Shown: positions 1 through 6,040 of the stretch, piece by piece
How positions within the stretch are numbered: position 1 is the first letter of the stretch
Layout: each line of letters begins with the position of its first letter
Source of the DNA: Euryarchaeota archaeon UBA346
Lineage (GTDB): Archaea > Thermoplasmatota > E2 > DHVEG-1
Direction: 5' to 3'
Length of the DNA stretch: 7,351 bases
Assembly (NCBI GenBank): GCA_002496355.1
Contig: DAJP01000110.1
Coordinates: forward strand, 4,714 to 12,064
Notes under the pieces: generated by a model
The model's input: only the letters and a program-made list of their open reading frames with translations
What the model was told of the DNA's origin: nothing
The model's database searches: none
Translations under genes and position numbers: made by a program

Positions 1-1
1 A

Positions 2-568
2 CAGGATACCCTTCAGGTGATCTCCCGGGGAAACGTGATGAAATACGCAAGTCGTCAGGGTAGAGGCCACCAGATGAACGAAGGCGCAGCCCATGCGACT
101 GGTCACGTCCTTGTATTTCTCCACGCAGATACCTTCCTACCACCCGATGCGCTTTCCTTGATACAAGCCTCCTTAGAAAACCAGGGCTATGTCGGAGGAG
201 CATTCTCCTTAGGTATTCGATCACAAAACCGCTTACTTACAATAATTGCATGGGGTTCTACCCTTCGATCTCGATTGACTCGCGCGCCATACGGGGATCA
301 GGTTATTTTCCTCCGAAAATCCTATTTCGATGCTCTTGGGGGATACCAAGACATCCCACTCATGGAGGATGTTGAGCTGATGCGTCGGATTAGAAAAAAG
401 AGAGGAAAGATCATTATTCTTCCAACCCGTGTCCTCAACTCAGACCGAAGATGGAAGCAAGAAGGATTACTCTACACAACTGTTCGGGATTTGCTAATCA
501 TTTTTTTGTACTGGTGTGGGATATCTGCAGAGAAGCTCGCAAAATTCTACCCATGGCAGAACGAATAA
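2..568 (+). CDS. Family-2 glycosyltransferase of the arsenosugar/selenodomain cluster (TIGR04283 type), 5'-truncated by window edge
   Basis: The reading frame is open to the first base, so the start lies upstream; 188 residues are visible (numbered from base 2). The missing part should hold the N-terminal nucleotide-binding strand of this GT-A fold. Visible landmarks are an RGHQMNEGA stretch (21-29), the DXD-like HADT motif (41-44) that normally binds metal and the nucleotide-sugar phosphates, GDQ (98-100), an acidic MEDVEL (121-126) typical of the catalytic region, and RRW (149-151). A hydrophobic helix follows (about 163-172), and the protein ends shortly after it, as is usual for the family. 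Internal GTG (17) and ATG (38) codons fall inside conserved sequence and are not credible starts. Homologues cluster with ArsS and TIGR04282 transferases and are annotated as arsenosugar biosynthesis glycosyltransferases; the actual acceptor is inferred, not shown. A gap of about 100 nt separates it from arsS, so it may be a separate transcription unit. Confidence 0.9.
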   Translation, partial: QDTLQVISRGNVMKYASRQGRGHQMNEGAAHATGHVLVFLHADTFLPPDALSLIQASLENQGYVGGAFSLGIRSQNRLLTIIAWGSTLRSRLTRAPYGDQVIFLRKSYFDALGGYQDIPLMEDVELMRRIRKKRGKIIILPTRVLNSDRRWKQEGLLYTTVRDLLIIFLYWCGISAEKLAKFYPWQNE

Positions 569-603
569 ATCCAAAAAGGAAAAGGAGAAAAAAAATCATT
601 TTT

Positions 604-634
604 CTCTATACAAATCGATAAAAAGGGGTATCGA
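604..634 (+). promoter_or_regulatory. Possible promoter and inverted repeat upstream of arsS
   Basis: The 103-nt gap before arsS holds an AT-rich TATA-like stretch (CTCTATACAAAT, about 604-614). Immediately after it is a perfect 6-bp inverted repeat, TCGATA (615-620) and TATCGA (629-634), separated by 8 nt. One mismatch outside the repeat is followed by further AA/TT pairing. The position suits an archaeal core promoter with a leader of about 35-40 nt. The repeat could be an operator or a leader hairpin. Both readings are inferences, and the TATA match is imperfect. Confidence 0.3.
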
Positions 635-660
635 ATTCCAAACACAGAAATCCACATCCC

Positions 661-667
661 AAAGGAG
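661..667 (+). promoter_or_regulatory. Ribosome binding site that fixes the arsS start
   Basis: AAAGGAG lies 4 nt before the ATG at 672. Upstream in-frame codons back to 516 overlap the end of the glycosyltransferase and encode a Lys/Ser-rich stretch unlike the family, so this site decides the start. Confidence 0.75.
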
Positions 668-671
668 TATA

Positions 672-1631
672 ATGTCTGAGAAGAAAAACGAGTTTGAACA
701 ACGTGTTACTGACGTCACCCATGATGGATTACAATGTCTTGATCTTCACACGATTCAAATTAATCTAGGATTATTGTGTAATCAAACCTGCGCTCATTGC
801 CATGTGGATGCATCACCAAAGCGGACGGAGCAGATGAGCTGGCAGACCATGCAGGCAATCTTGGCAGTGACAGAAAAACTCCCCTCGGTCTTTATCGATA
901 TCACGGGGGGAGCACCAGAGATGCATCCGCATCTTGAAAAATTCCTCAGAACCCTAGTCAAACAACATCACAGGGTTCAACTGCGAACGAACCTGACCAT
1001 CCTCTTAGAACCCTCTTACAAGCACGTCCCCAACCTCTACAAAGAATTAGGGATTGAACTTGTCGCATCACTACCCTGTTACGTTGAGGAGGAGGTACGT
1101 CTTCAACGGGGGAATGGTGTCTTTGAAAAAAGCATTGAAGCGCTCCAACTCCTCAATAAAATCGGGTATGGGACGACATCAAAGCTCCCGCTCACATTAG
1201 TGTTCAATCCTCTTGAGCCAGTACTCCCACCAGAACAAAAAACCCTTGAAAACGAATACAGGACATATCTTGCAGAACCGTATAAAATTCAGTTCACAAA
1301 GTTGATTACATTGACAAACATGCCTCTCGGTCGGTTCCTCAACATATTGCGAGGGAAAAAAACAGATTATATGAAATTATTGAAAGAGTCGTTTAACCCA
1401 GAGACGCTCCCTTCATTAATGTGCCGTCATCAAATCAACATCGGATGGGACGGTACCCTCTACGACTGTGACTTTAACCTTGCAGCAAGAATCCCAGTAA
1501 ATCCAACAGTGCCACAACATATAACGAAATTTGATCGTTCATTATTGTCTAATCGGAAAATAGTAACAGCAGATCATTGTTTTGGGTGTACCGCTGGTCA
1601 TGGGTCCTCCTGTGGAGGTGCCCTTGTCTAA
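672..1631 (+). CDS. arsS: Radical SAM enzyme of the ArsS / rSAM-selenodomain family (TIGR04167 type)
   Basis: A 319-residue cytosolic enzyme. The N-terminal radical SAM core shows the C36-x3-C40-x2-C43 triad that binds the SAM-cleaving 4Fe-4S cluster. It also has the TGGAPE motif (78-83) for SAM binding and the family-typical SLPCY (134-138). The C-terminal domain carries further conserved cysteines: C251, then C266 in a WDGTLYDCDFN stretch, and C303, C306 and C314 in the closing HCFGCTAGHGSSCGGAL segment. These probably bind an auxiliary cluster or form the substrate site. Relatives are annotated as the arsenosugar radical SAM (seleno)protein ArsS, which attaches a SAM-derived adenosyl group to a methylated arsenical; that reaction is family knowledge. 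Some relatives use selenocysteine here, but this copy reads cysteine throughout and has no internal TGA. It is the first gene of a close-packed operon. Family assignment is very secure; the substrate in this organism is unproven. Confidence 0.93.
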   Translation: MSEKKNEFEQRVTDVTHDGLQCLDLHTIQINLGLLCNQTCAHCHVDASPKRTEQMSWQTMQAILAVTEKLPSVFIDITGGAPEMHPHLEKFLRTLVKQHHRVQLRTNLTILLEPSYKHVPNLYKELGIELVASLPCYVEEEVRLQRGNGVFEKSIEALQLLNKIGYGTTSKLPLTLVFNPLEPVLPPEQKTLENEYRTYLAEPYKIQFTKLITLTNMPLGRFLNILRGKKTDYMKLLKESFNPETLPSLMCRHQINIGWDGTLYDCDFNLAARIPVNPTVPQHITKFDRSLLSNRKIVTADHCFGCTAGHGSSCGGALV

Positions 1632-1652
1632 CGAAAGGAACACACGTGAGAT

Positions 1653-2378
1653 ATGAACGAAAATAGTAAAAATAACGAACGGTCGAAAAACTGGTGGAAA
1701 CCAATCATTCTCATTGTTGTAATTACTATTCTCTTTCTCGTCATGAATCTGTATGGATTTGGACAGGACATCCAGAAATTACAACACTGGATACAGACCC
1801 AGGGGATCTGGGGTCCGGTAGCATTCTTCTTCATCTATCTTGGATCGGTGATTGCGACCATCCCAGGCACGATCTTCGGAGTCATCGCTGGTGGCTTGTT
1901 CGGCTCCCTAGTCGGGGTCATCCTCATCAGTATTTCCTCAACGATCGGTGCGAGCATATGTTTTCTGATCGCCCGGTATTTTGCCAGGGATTCGATTACC
2001 GGGTGGCTTTCAAAAAACAAGACCATGAAACGACTGGATGAACTCACAGAGGAACAAGGCATGATGATCGTTGGTTTAACCAGACTCATCCCACTTTTTC
2101 CCTTCACCTTACTGAATTACGGATTCGGTCTAACCAAAGTTTCCTTCAAAACCTATCTGTTCTGGTCCTGGCTCTGCATGCTCCCAGGCACCATCATAGT
2201 TGTCGTCGGCACCGACGCCCTCACCCAGGGTCTGACCCAAGGACACATCCCCCTTGAATTACTTGGTGTCTTAGTCATTACCGTAATTGCTCTTGGATTA
2301 ATCGTCTGGTACTCACGACAACGATTCAATGAAAAGAAACAGAACAAAGAACAACAAGAAATCAATAAAAAACAATAG
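1653..2378 (+). CDS. TVP38/TMEM64 (DedA-superfamily, VTT domain) integral membrane protein
   Basis: A 241-residue polytopic membrane protein. It has a short charged N-terminus, a first transmembrane segment at about 17-34, and a hydrophobic region at 54-110. That region contains the Gly-rich IPGTIFGVIAGGLFG stretch (70-84) and the reentrant-loop region typical of VTT domains. A second block, RLIPLFPFTLLNYGFG (144-159), has the family's conserved R-x-x-P-x-x-P pattern and is followed by helices at about 167-187 and 201-220. The tail is Lys/Gln-rich and cytosolic. DedA-superfamily members move lipids or small solutes across membranes; the substrate here is unknown. TVP38 genes are frequent companions of ArsS-type clusters, so a transport or detoxification role beside arsS is a fair inference. 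It starts 21 nt after arsS; an AAAGGA 13 nt upstream is a poorly spaced ribosome site, so translation may be partly coupled. Confidence 0.9.
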   Translation: MNENSKNNERSKNWWKPIILIVVITILFLVMNLYGFGQDIQKLQHWIQTQGIWGPVAFFFIYLGSVIATIPGTIFGVIAGGLFGSLVGVILISISSTIGASICFLIARYFARDSITGWLSKNKTMKRLDELTEEQGMMIVGLTRLIPLFPFTLLNYGFGLTKVSFKTYLFWSWLCMLPGTIIVVVGTDALTQGLTQGHIPLELLGVLVITVIALGLIVWYSRQRFNEKKQNKEQQEINKKQ

Positions 2379-2408
2379 ACTCTTACAAAAAAAGGGTTTG
2401 AGAATCCT

Positions 2409-3551
2409 ATGAACGGACAAACCGAGGCACGCGAAAGATCAGTACCAACAAAAGTATTCCTCCAAGGGAAAGTTTCTGAGTATATTAGCCGTTGTATAGA
2501 ATGTAACAAATGCATGGATGCCTGTCCAGCCACGAAGGAAGCGTTTTCGATACATGACCTAAATGAGGCATCAATAGGAGGATACTCTGTTCCTCTGGAG
2601 ATAAAGGAATTCGCATTCCACTGCATGCAATGTGGTCACTGTGCCCCGGTCTGCCCAAAAGACATCCGCAGAGATCATCTGATGCTTTACCTCAAGTATA
2701 AACTCAAAGAGGAAAAACCTTGGGCGTATAGACGGTATCTTTTCATAAAAGGACCAAAAAAAACAGGTATCAATAGGATCATCCAACGTCTGTTCATCGG
2801 TATTAAAAAACTCACGAACAGAGACCTTGCTGGTTCCATGGAGACGACCCCTGAGAAGAAAACAAAGGTGCTGTTCTACCCAGGGTGCTATATCTATTCG
2901 ACAAAGACGATACGACTGACACGACGCTTGCTCGACCACGTCGGTTGTTCTTATACGGTTCTAGGTGGGGTGACCGCTTGCTGTGGCGCGCCTCACCTGC
3001 TGCAGGGTGAATTTGATCAGGCGGATCGCTGCCAACAACTGCTTTATCAGAAGATTAAAGCCTGTGATCCAACGATAATCCTCACTGCATGTGCTGAATG
3101 TTTCGAGGCGATCGAATCAATAAAAAAAACGTATAAGATGGATGTCGAGGTTCTGAGTGTCGCTCAATACCTTTTACGGTATCAGAAGATGTTTCCTGCT
3201 GAAAAAATCCGTGGGAAGATACTGGTCCATGATCCCTGTCGGTTCCAGGCACAATCACCACAAGGGGTGGCTGCTCATGAAGCGGTATTACGTTTCGCAG
3301 AACTAGTTGAACCTCCCAGGAATCAACCATCCAGTTGTTGCTCTCAATGGAACTATGGTAATGATCAGAGGAATGTGTTACGACAAACAACCTATCTTGC
3401 GGCAGTTAAGGATGCTGCACCGACCCTTGCCTGTAACTGTCTGACCTGCTATGAAGAGTTGATAAAAACGTATACCGATGTCGAGATCATCGATGTTCTC
3501 CAGCTCTTCGAAGAATCCCTTGATTCTATCAAGACAGGAGAAAAAAAATAA
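2409..3551 (+). CDS. (Fe-S)-binding oxidoreductase with ferredoxin and two CCG domains (HdrD/GlpC-like)
   Basis: A 380-residue soluble protein. Its N-terminal ferredoxin-type domain has two full 4Fe-4S motifs: C29-x2-C32-x2-C35-x3-C39-P and C72-x2-C75-x2-C78-x3-C82-P. After a basic linker (about 95-150) come two cysteine-rich CCG domains. The first is complete: C160 in YPGC, C191-C192-G, and C228-x2-C231. The second has C277 in HDPC, C310-C311 followed by Ser instead of Gly, and C342-x-C344-x2-C347. This layout matches HdrD, GlpC and related subunits, in which CCG domains hold unusual Fe-S clusters for disulfide or quinone-linked redox chemistry. No flavin-binding or membrane-spanning segment is seen. 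A missing partner subunit and its position between arsS and the second transferase suggest an electron-transfer job in this pathway rather than in heterodisulfide reduction; that is inference. Its stop overlaps the next start by 1 nt. Confidence 0.88.
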   Translation: MNGQTEARERSVPTKVFLQGKVSEYISRCIECNKCMDACPATKEAFSIHDLNEASIGGYSVPLEIKEFAFHCMQCGHCAPVCPKDIRRDHLMLYLKYKLKEEKPWAYRRYLFIKGPKKTGINRIIQRLFIGIKKLTNRDLAGSMETTPEKKTKVLFYPGCYIYSTKTIRLTRRLLDHVGCSYTVLGGVTACCGAPHLLQGEFDQADRCQQLLYQKIKACDPTIILTACAECFEAIESIKKTYKMDVEVLSVAQYLLRYQKMFPAEKIRGKILVHDPCRFQAQSPQGVAAHEAVLRFAELVEPPRNQPSSCCSQWNYGNDQRNVLRQTTYLAAVKDAAPTLACNCLTCYEELIKTYTDVEIIDVLQLFEESLDSIKTGEKK

Positions 3552-4288
3552 TGACAGAGAACCATGATACCTGCATCCTGCTCTTTGCAAAATATCCAAA
3601 AAAAGGAATGGTAAAACTCAGGCTCTGCAAGGACCTTGATGAAGACATGGTACTTGAGCTGTATCGATGTTTTGTCCAGGATACCCTTGAAATGATCAAA
3701 AAAATCAATGTCCCATTCTTCATTTGTTTTCATCCTCCAGAGGAAGAGAGAAAATTTCAGAACTGGCTTGAATCAACCTACCGGTTTCTTCCTCAACAGG
3801 GAAACGACCTGGGAGAACGGATGAAAAACAGTTTCACCGAGGTGTTTACACAAGGATTCAAGAGAGTTATTCTGCTAGGAAGCGACAGCCCAGATCTCCC
3901 AGAGGATTACATCAAACAAGCACTCGCTAGACTACAAACAAAGGATATTGTACTAGGACCAACAAGGGATGGAGGGTACTATCTCATCGGATTTCGAGCA
4001 ACGACCTTCACCCCAAAGGTGTTCGATGAAATCCACTGGAGCACCCCTCATGTTTTTCAGGAGACGATGATGAAAATACAACAGACACAACGTTCAGTGG
4101 GGCTGTTACCAATCTGGAGCGACATCGACACTAGATCGGATCTAAAAAATCTAATCAGCAGATCGAAGAATACATCATTTATAACCTCGAAAACGATGAC
4201 CTATTTACAATCGCATCAAATCTGTATGGAGAGCGATGATGAACAAAAAACAGGAACCGAGTCAGGAAAGAGAATCCCTCATGGATAA
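3551..4288 (+). CDS. TIGR04282/DUF2064-type transferase (arsenosugar cluster glycosyltransferase, GT-A/MobA-like fold)
   Basis: A 245-residue protein with every landmark of the family. These are FAKYPKKG (12-19) leading into VKLRL (21-25), the nucleotide-binding loop, where the usual form is VKTRL; GSDSPDLP (110-117) with the metal-binding acidic pair; GPTRDGGYYLIG (136-147); WSTP (163-166); and DIDT (191-194). The fold is that of nucleotidyl/glycosyl-transferases. Relatives are called rSAM/selenodomain-associated transferase 1 or arsenosugar biosynthesis glycosyltransferase, and usually occur with the TIGR04283 protein found at the left edge. The exact sugar reaction is not established here. 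The ATG overlaps the previous stop by one base (TAATG), with AGGAG (3536-3540) 10 nt upstream, so translation is coupled. Residues after about 205 form a polar tail beyond the conserved domain, and its end is overlapped by the next gene. Confidence 0.9.
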   Translation: MTENHDTCILLFAKYPKKGMVKLRLCKDLDEDMVLELYRCFVQDTLEMIKKINVPFFICFHPPEEERKFQNWLESTYRFLPQQGNDLGERMKNSFTEVFTQGFKRVILLGSDSPDLPEDYIKQALARLQTKDIVLGPTRDGGYYLIGFRATTFTPKVFDEIHWSTPHVFQETMMKIQQTQRSVGLLPIWSDIDTRSDLKNLISRSKNTSFITSKTMTYLQSHQICMESDDEQKTGTESGKRIPHG

Positions 4289-4667
4289 AAAAACAATACT
4301 GCTGTATTCCCTTTATCTTGCTATTGGCAGTGTATCGATTTTTGCCTCAATGGTTTCCCTCAACACCGCATATCAAGGTGTCATCTGGAGCTATTCGACC
4401 CGGTACATCATCAACTCATTTGTACTTGCTTTTGCTTTATTTATTTCGGGAGTTTTGCTGATCATCGCATGTAGAAAGCTCCTACAGAAAAGACCGTCCG
4501 CGCGTCTTTTTGGATTAGTGGGAACTGGTTTTCTTATCGGGTATTCGCTGTTCATTCTCCTCATCGATCGGTACATCGCTTACACTCTTGTGTATGTCCT
4601 CATTTTATTGGTGCTCTCTGTCGCAATCATGGTTGGAGCAGCATTTTTTTATAAAAAGGGTCTCTAG
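4239..4667 (+). CDS. Small four-helix membrane protein, function unknown
   Basis: I do not recognise a family. From the ATG at 4239 it is 142 residues: a polar N-terminus of about 18, then four hydrophobic segments at about 20-42, 57-78, 88-110 and 115-138, ending in a short basic KKGL. Apart from the basic loop between helices two and three (CRKLLQKRPSAR) there are few charged residues and no obvious catalytic motif. The 4239 start is chosen because GGAG (4228-4231) lies 7 nt upstream. An ATG at 4281 is a good alternative: it gives 128 residues, an ATGGATAA overlap with the previous stop, and AGGAAAG 10 nt before it. The overlap with the transferase gene and the shared strand make it the last gene of the arsS operon. 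The hydrophobic pattern and operon place are firm; a role as membrane anchor or exporter is only a guess. Confidence 0.72.
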   Translation: MNKKQEPSQERESLMDKKTILLYSLYLAIGSVSIFASMVSLNTAYQGVIWSYSTRYIINSFVLAFALFISGVLLIIACRKLLQKRPSARLFGLVGTGFLIGYSLFILLIDRYIAYTLVYVLILLVLSVAIMVGAAFFYKKGL

Positions 4668-4676
4668 TATTGAATG

Positions 4677-4683
4677 AAAAAAA
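4677..4683 (-). terminator. Probable oligo-T terminator of the beta-helix gene
   Basis: A run of seven T on the minus strand begins 8 nt after the TAA of the beta-helix gene, within the 24-nt gap between two convergent genes. Archaeal RNA polymerase commonly stops at such tracts without a hairpin. The + strand operon has no comparable tract in this gap and may terminate inside the opposing gene. Confidence 0.4.
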
Positions 4684-4691
4684 TCTTTCGA

Positions 4692-5570
4692 TTATTTCGA
4701 CAATTTTCTAAACACGAGAAACACAATAAACATGGAGAAATCGAATACCAAGACGGTTACGACAAACGCATCCCGTTCTTCCTCTATCGAGACGACATTA
4801 TCAGCAAACTGATTGCTCTGGGCGATTGTGCGGTACTCAGGGGGTGGTTTATGAAAAGCGATTTGTCCTTGGACAAATGTGTTGTTTGCCACATAGGTAT
4901 CGTAGGATTCACGGATGTTCACCGCAGTGTTTCGATTATTAGAGAACGTGTTATTCATAATAGTATTGTTGTTCGAAAATTCAAACAACCCAAATCCGTT
5001 GACAGGTTGATCGTACACGACATTTCCCCGGAGGGTGTTAAAGGATGCATGATTAAAATAAATCCCACAGCGTCCATTGTGATGAATCGTGTTATTGATA
5101 ATATGGTTAAAGTGTGCAGAATACCCTAGTTGAATCCCATAGAAATTATCGGTCAGGATGTTCTGTGAAATCGTGTTATGATCTGAGACAATGTAGATAC
5201 CCGCATAGGGGAACTTCATTTTGCTATGAGTAATCGTAAAACTAGAAAGCGTACTGTTGCCTGCTTCTAAGGTGACAACATAGGTGTCGTTCTTCCCATC
5301 GATGACAGTGCTATTGGTCTCTGCTCCGATGAGCTGTACTGGTGTGGTGATTCTTAGAGTCTCATGATACATTCCCGGGAAGACATAAATGGTATTACCA
5401 ATAGATGCATTATCCAATGCATCCTGGATGCGTGTATAGTTCCCTGGACCATTTCCACCGACATAAATTGTCTGTGTTGTGGCTGTTTCACCAGTTGTAA
5501 TTGGAAGGAACAAGGATATGATACCAAGGAGAAGAATAATACAGATTGAAACCATTCTTGTTTTTTTCAT
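4692..5570 (-). CDS. Exported NosD-like right-handed beta-helix protein
   Basis: A 292-residue protein, starting at the ATG whose first base is 5570. From there it reads MKKTRMVSICIILLL, a clean signal peptide (Lys-Lys, hydrophobic core about 7-24) with cleavage likely around residues 26-30. A more upstream ATG (5618) would add 16 polar residues before the signal and is less likely. The mature part opens with TIYVGGNGPGNYTRIQDALDN (34-54), the usual start of archaeal and bacterial pectin-lyase-like surface proteins. Repeated coils with the NNTI, NTIxxN and YGIxL pattern typical of NosD/PbH1 repeats follow (about 110-232). At least seven Asn-X-Ser/Thr sites suggest heavy N-glycosylation. A hydrophobic segment at about 268-287 ending in RKLSK looks like a C-terminal membrane anchor with a cytosolic basic tail. 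It is shorter than many NosD-like proteins. It lies convergent to the arsS operon, so a direct link is unlikely. A role in carbohydrate binding or the cell surface is inferred. Confidence 0.87.
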   Translation of the reverse strand: MKKTRMVSICIILLLGIISLFLPITTGETATTQTIYVGGNGPGNYTRIQDALDNASIGNTIYVFPGMYHETLRITTPVQLIGAETNSTVIDGKNDTYVVTLEAGNSTLSSFTITHSKMKFPYAGIYIVSDHNTISQNILTDNFYGIQLGYSAHFNHIINNTIHHNGRCGIYFNHASFNTLRGNVVYDQPVNGFGLFEFSNNNTIMNNTFSNNRNTAVNIRESYDTYVANNTFVQGQIAFHKPPPEYRTIAQSNQFADNVVSIEEERDAFVVTVLVFDFSMFIVFLVFRKLSK

Positions 5571-5600
5571 AACTCGATTTGAATGATATGAAGGAAGAAG

Positions 5601-5632
5601 ACTAAAAGTTTGTGGCACGCATAAGGTTTAAG
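5601..5632. promoter_or_regulatory. Divergent promoter region between the beta-helix and DsrE-like genes
   Basis: The 101 nt between the two divergent starts (5571-5671) must carry promoters for both. The near-palindromic GGTTTAAG (5625-5632) is placed to act as a TATA element for the + strand gene, with a leader of about 15-20 nt. On the minus strand, AACTTTTAG (5610-5602) lies about 33-40 nt before the beta-helix ATG. Both matches to an archaeal TATA box are weak. Confidence 0.28.
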
Positions 5633-5660
5633 TTCTCTTGATATGTTACGAGTTTATCTT

Positions 5661-5665
5661 GAGGT
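5661..5665 (+). promoter_or_regulatory. Ribosome binding site of the DsrE-like gene
   Basis: GAGGT sits 6 nt before the ATG at 5672, an ideal spacing. It supports this start and contrasts with the leaderless-looking gene downstream. Confidence 0.65.
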
Positions 5666-5671
5666 AGAACC

Positions 5672-6010
5672 ATGACGAAAACAACCGTGATTTTACATAG
5701 TGAAGCGCTTGGACGAGGCAGTGATGAATTAGGGAAGAACATGACCGGGGCTTTTCTACGGAAGCTCTGGGCGTCAGCAAAAAAACCTGATACGATCATT
5801 TTTTATAACTCAGCGGTGCATCTATTGACGGATAAATCGTTATTTCTTGATGCATTGACCGGGCTTTCCAAAGCAGGGGTGGACCTGGTCGCCTGTCAAA
5901 CCTGCATCGGTTTTTTTGAAATCGAGAAGAAAATCGTTGTCGGTCGAATCGTCGATATGACGGAGATCGTCTCGATTTTGATGAAATCAGATACCGTGAT
6001 TACTCCTTAA
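5672..6010 (+). CDS. Stand-alone DsrE-like domain matching the C-terminal half of selenium-metabolism protein YedF
   Basis: A 112-residue soluble protein. It reads like the DsrE/DsrF-like C-terminal domain of YedF (TIGR03527). The opening is a beta strand with ILHSEALGRGSDELGKN (7-23). Next come a helix, then TIIFYNSAVHL (41-51) and a KAGVDLVACQTC stretch (67-78). The closing part, VVGRIVDMTEIV...SDTVI (89-110), follows the family order. C75 and C78 form a CxTC pair at the site where DsrE-like proteins carry reactive sulfur or selenium. The usual N-terminal TusA/SirA-like domain with its CPxP motif is absent. The preceding 100 nt are intergenic and carry a good ribosome site, so this is a complete single-domain protein, not a fragment. 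A role in sulfur or selenium relay is inferred. It lies near the arsS operon but in its own transcription unit. Confidence 0.83.
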   Translation: MTKTTVILHSEALGRGSDELGKNMTGAFLRKLWASAKKPDTIIFYNSAVHLLTDKSLFLDALTGLSKAGVDLVACQTCIGFFEIEKKIVVGRIVDMTEIVSILMKSDTVITP

Positions 6011-6040
6011 AGCTGTCTGGTATCCGATAGGTTACATTCC

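Noticed and set aside
2..13. Exact 12-bp match (CAGGATACCCTT) between the left edge and 3677-3688, both encoding QDTL in a transferase
   Set aside because: The match is short and ends quickly on either side, and the two proteins are of different families; codon-level coincidence is enough.
516..671. N-terminal extension of ArsS by 52 residues from an upstream ATG
   Set aside because: It would overlap the end of the glycosyltransferase gene, encodes a low-complexity Lys/Ser-rich stretch, and ignores the strong AAAGGAG placed before the ATG at 672.
1694..2107. Open frames in other frames and on the minus strand across the TVP38 gene
   Set aside because: They are shadows of a clearly recognisable membrane-protein gene and show no family signature of their own.
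2153..3733. Several minus-strand open frames across the Fe-S protein and the start of the second transferase
   Set aside because: They are antisense to genes with complete cysteine and transferase motifs; their translations look random.
4674..5129. A 151-codon + strand open frame just after the four-helix membrane protein
   Set aside because: It is wholly antisense to the beta-helix gene, whose signal peptide and NosD-type repeats are unmistakable. Its own translation shows no domain and it has no good ribosome site.
5571..5618. Upstream ATG adding 16 residues to the beta-helix protein
   Set aside because: The added residues would precede a normal signal peptide that begins at the ATG at 5570; the longer form gives an atypical export signal.
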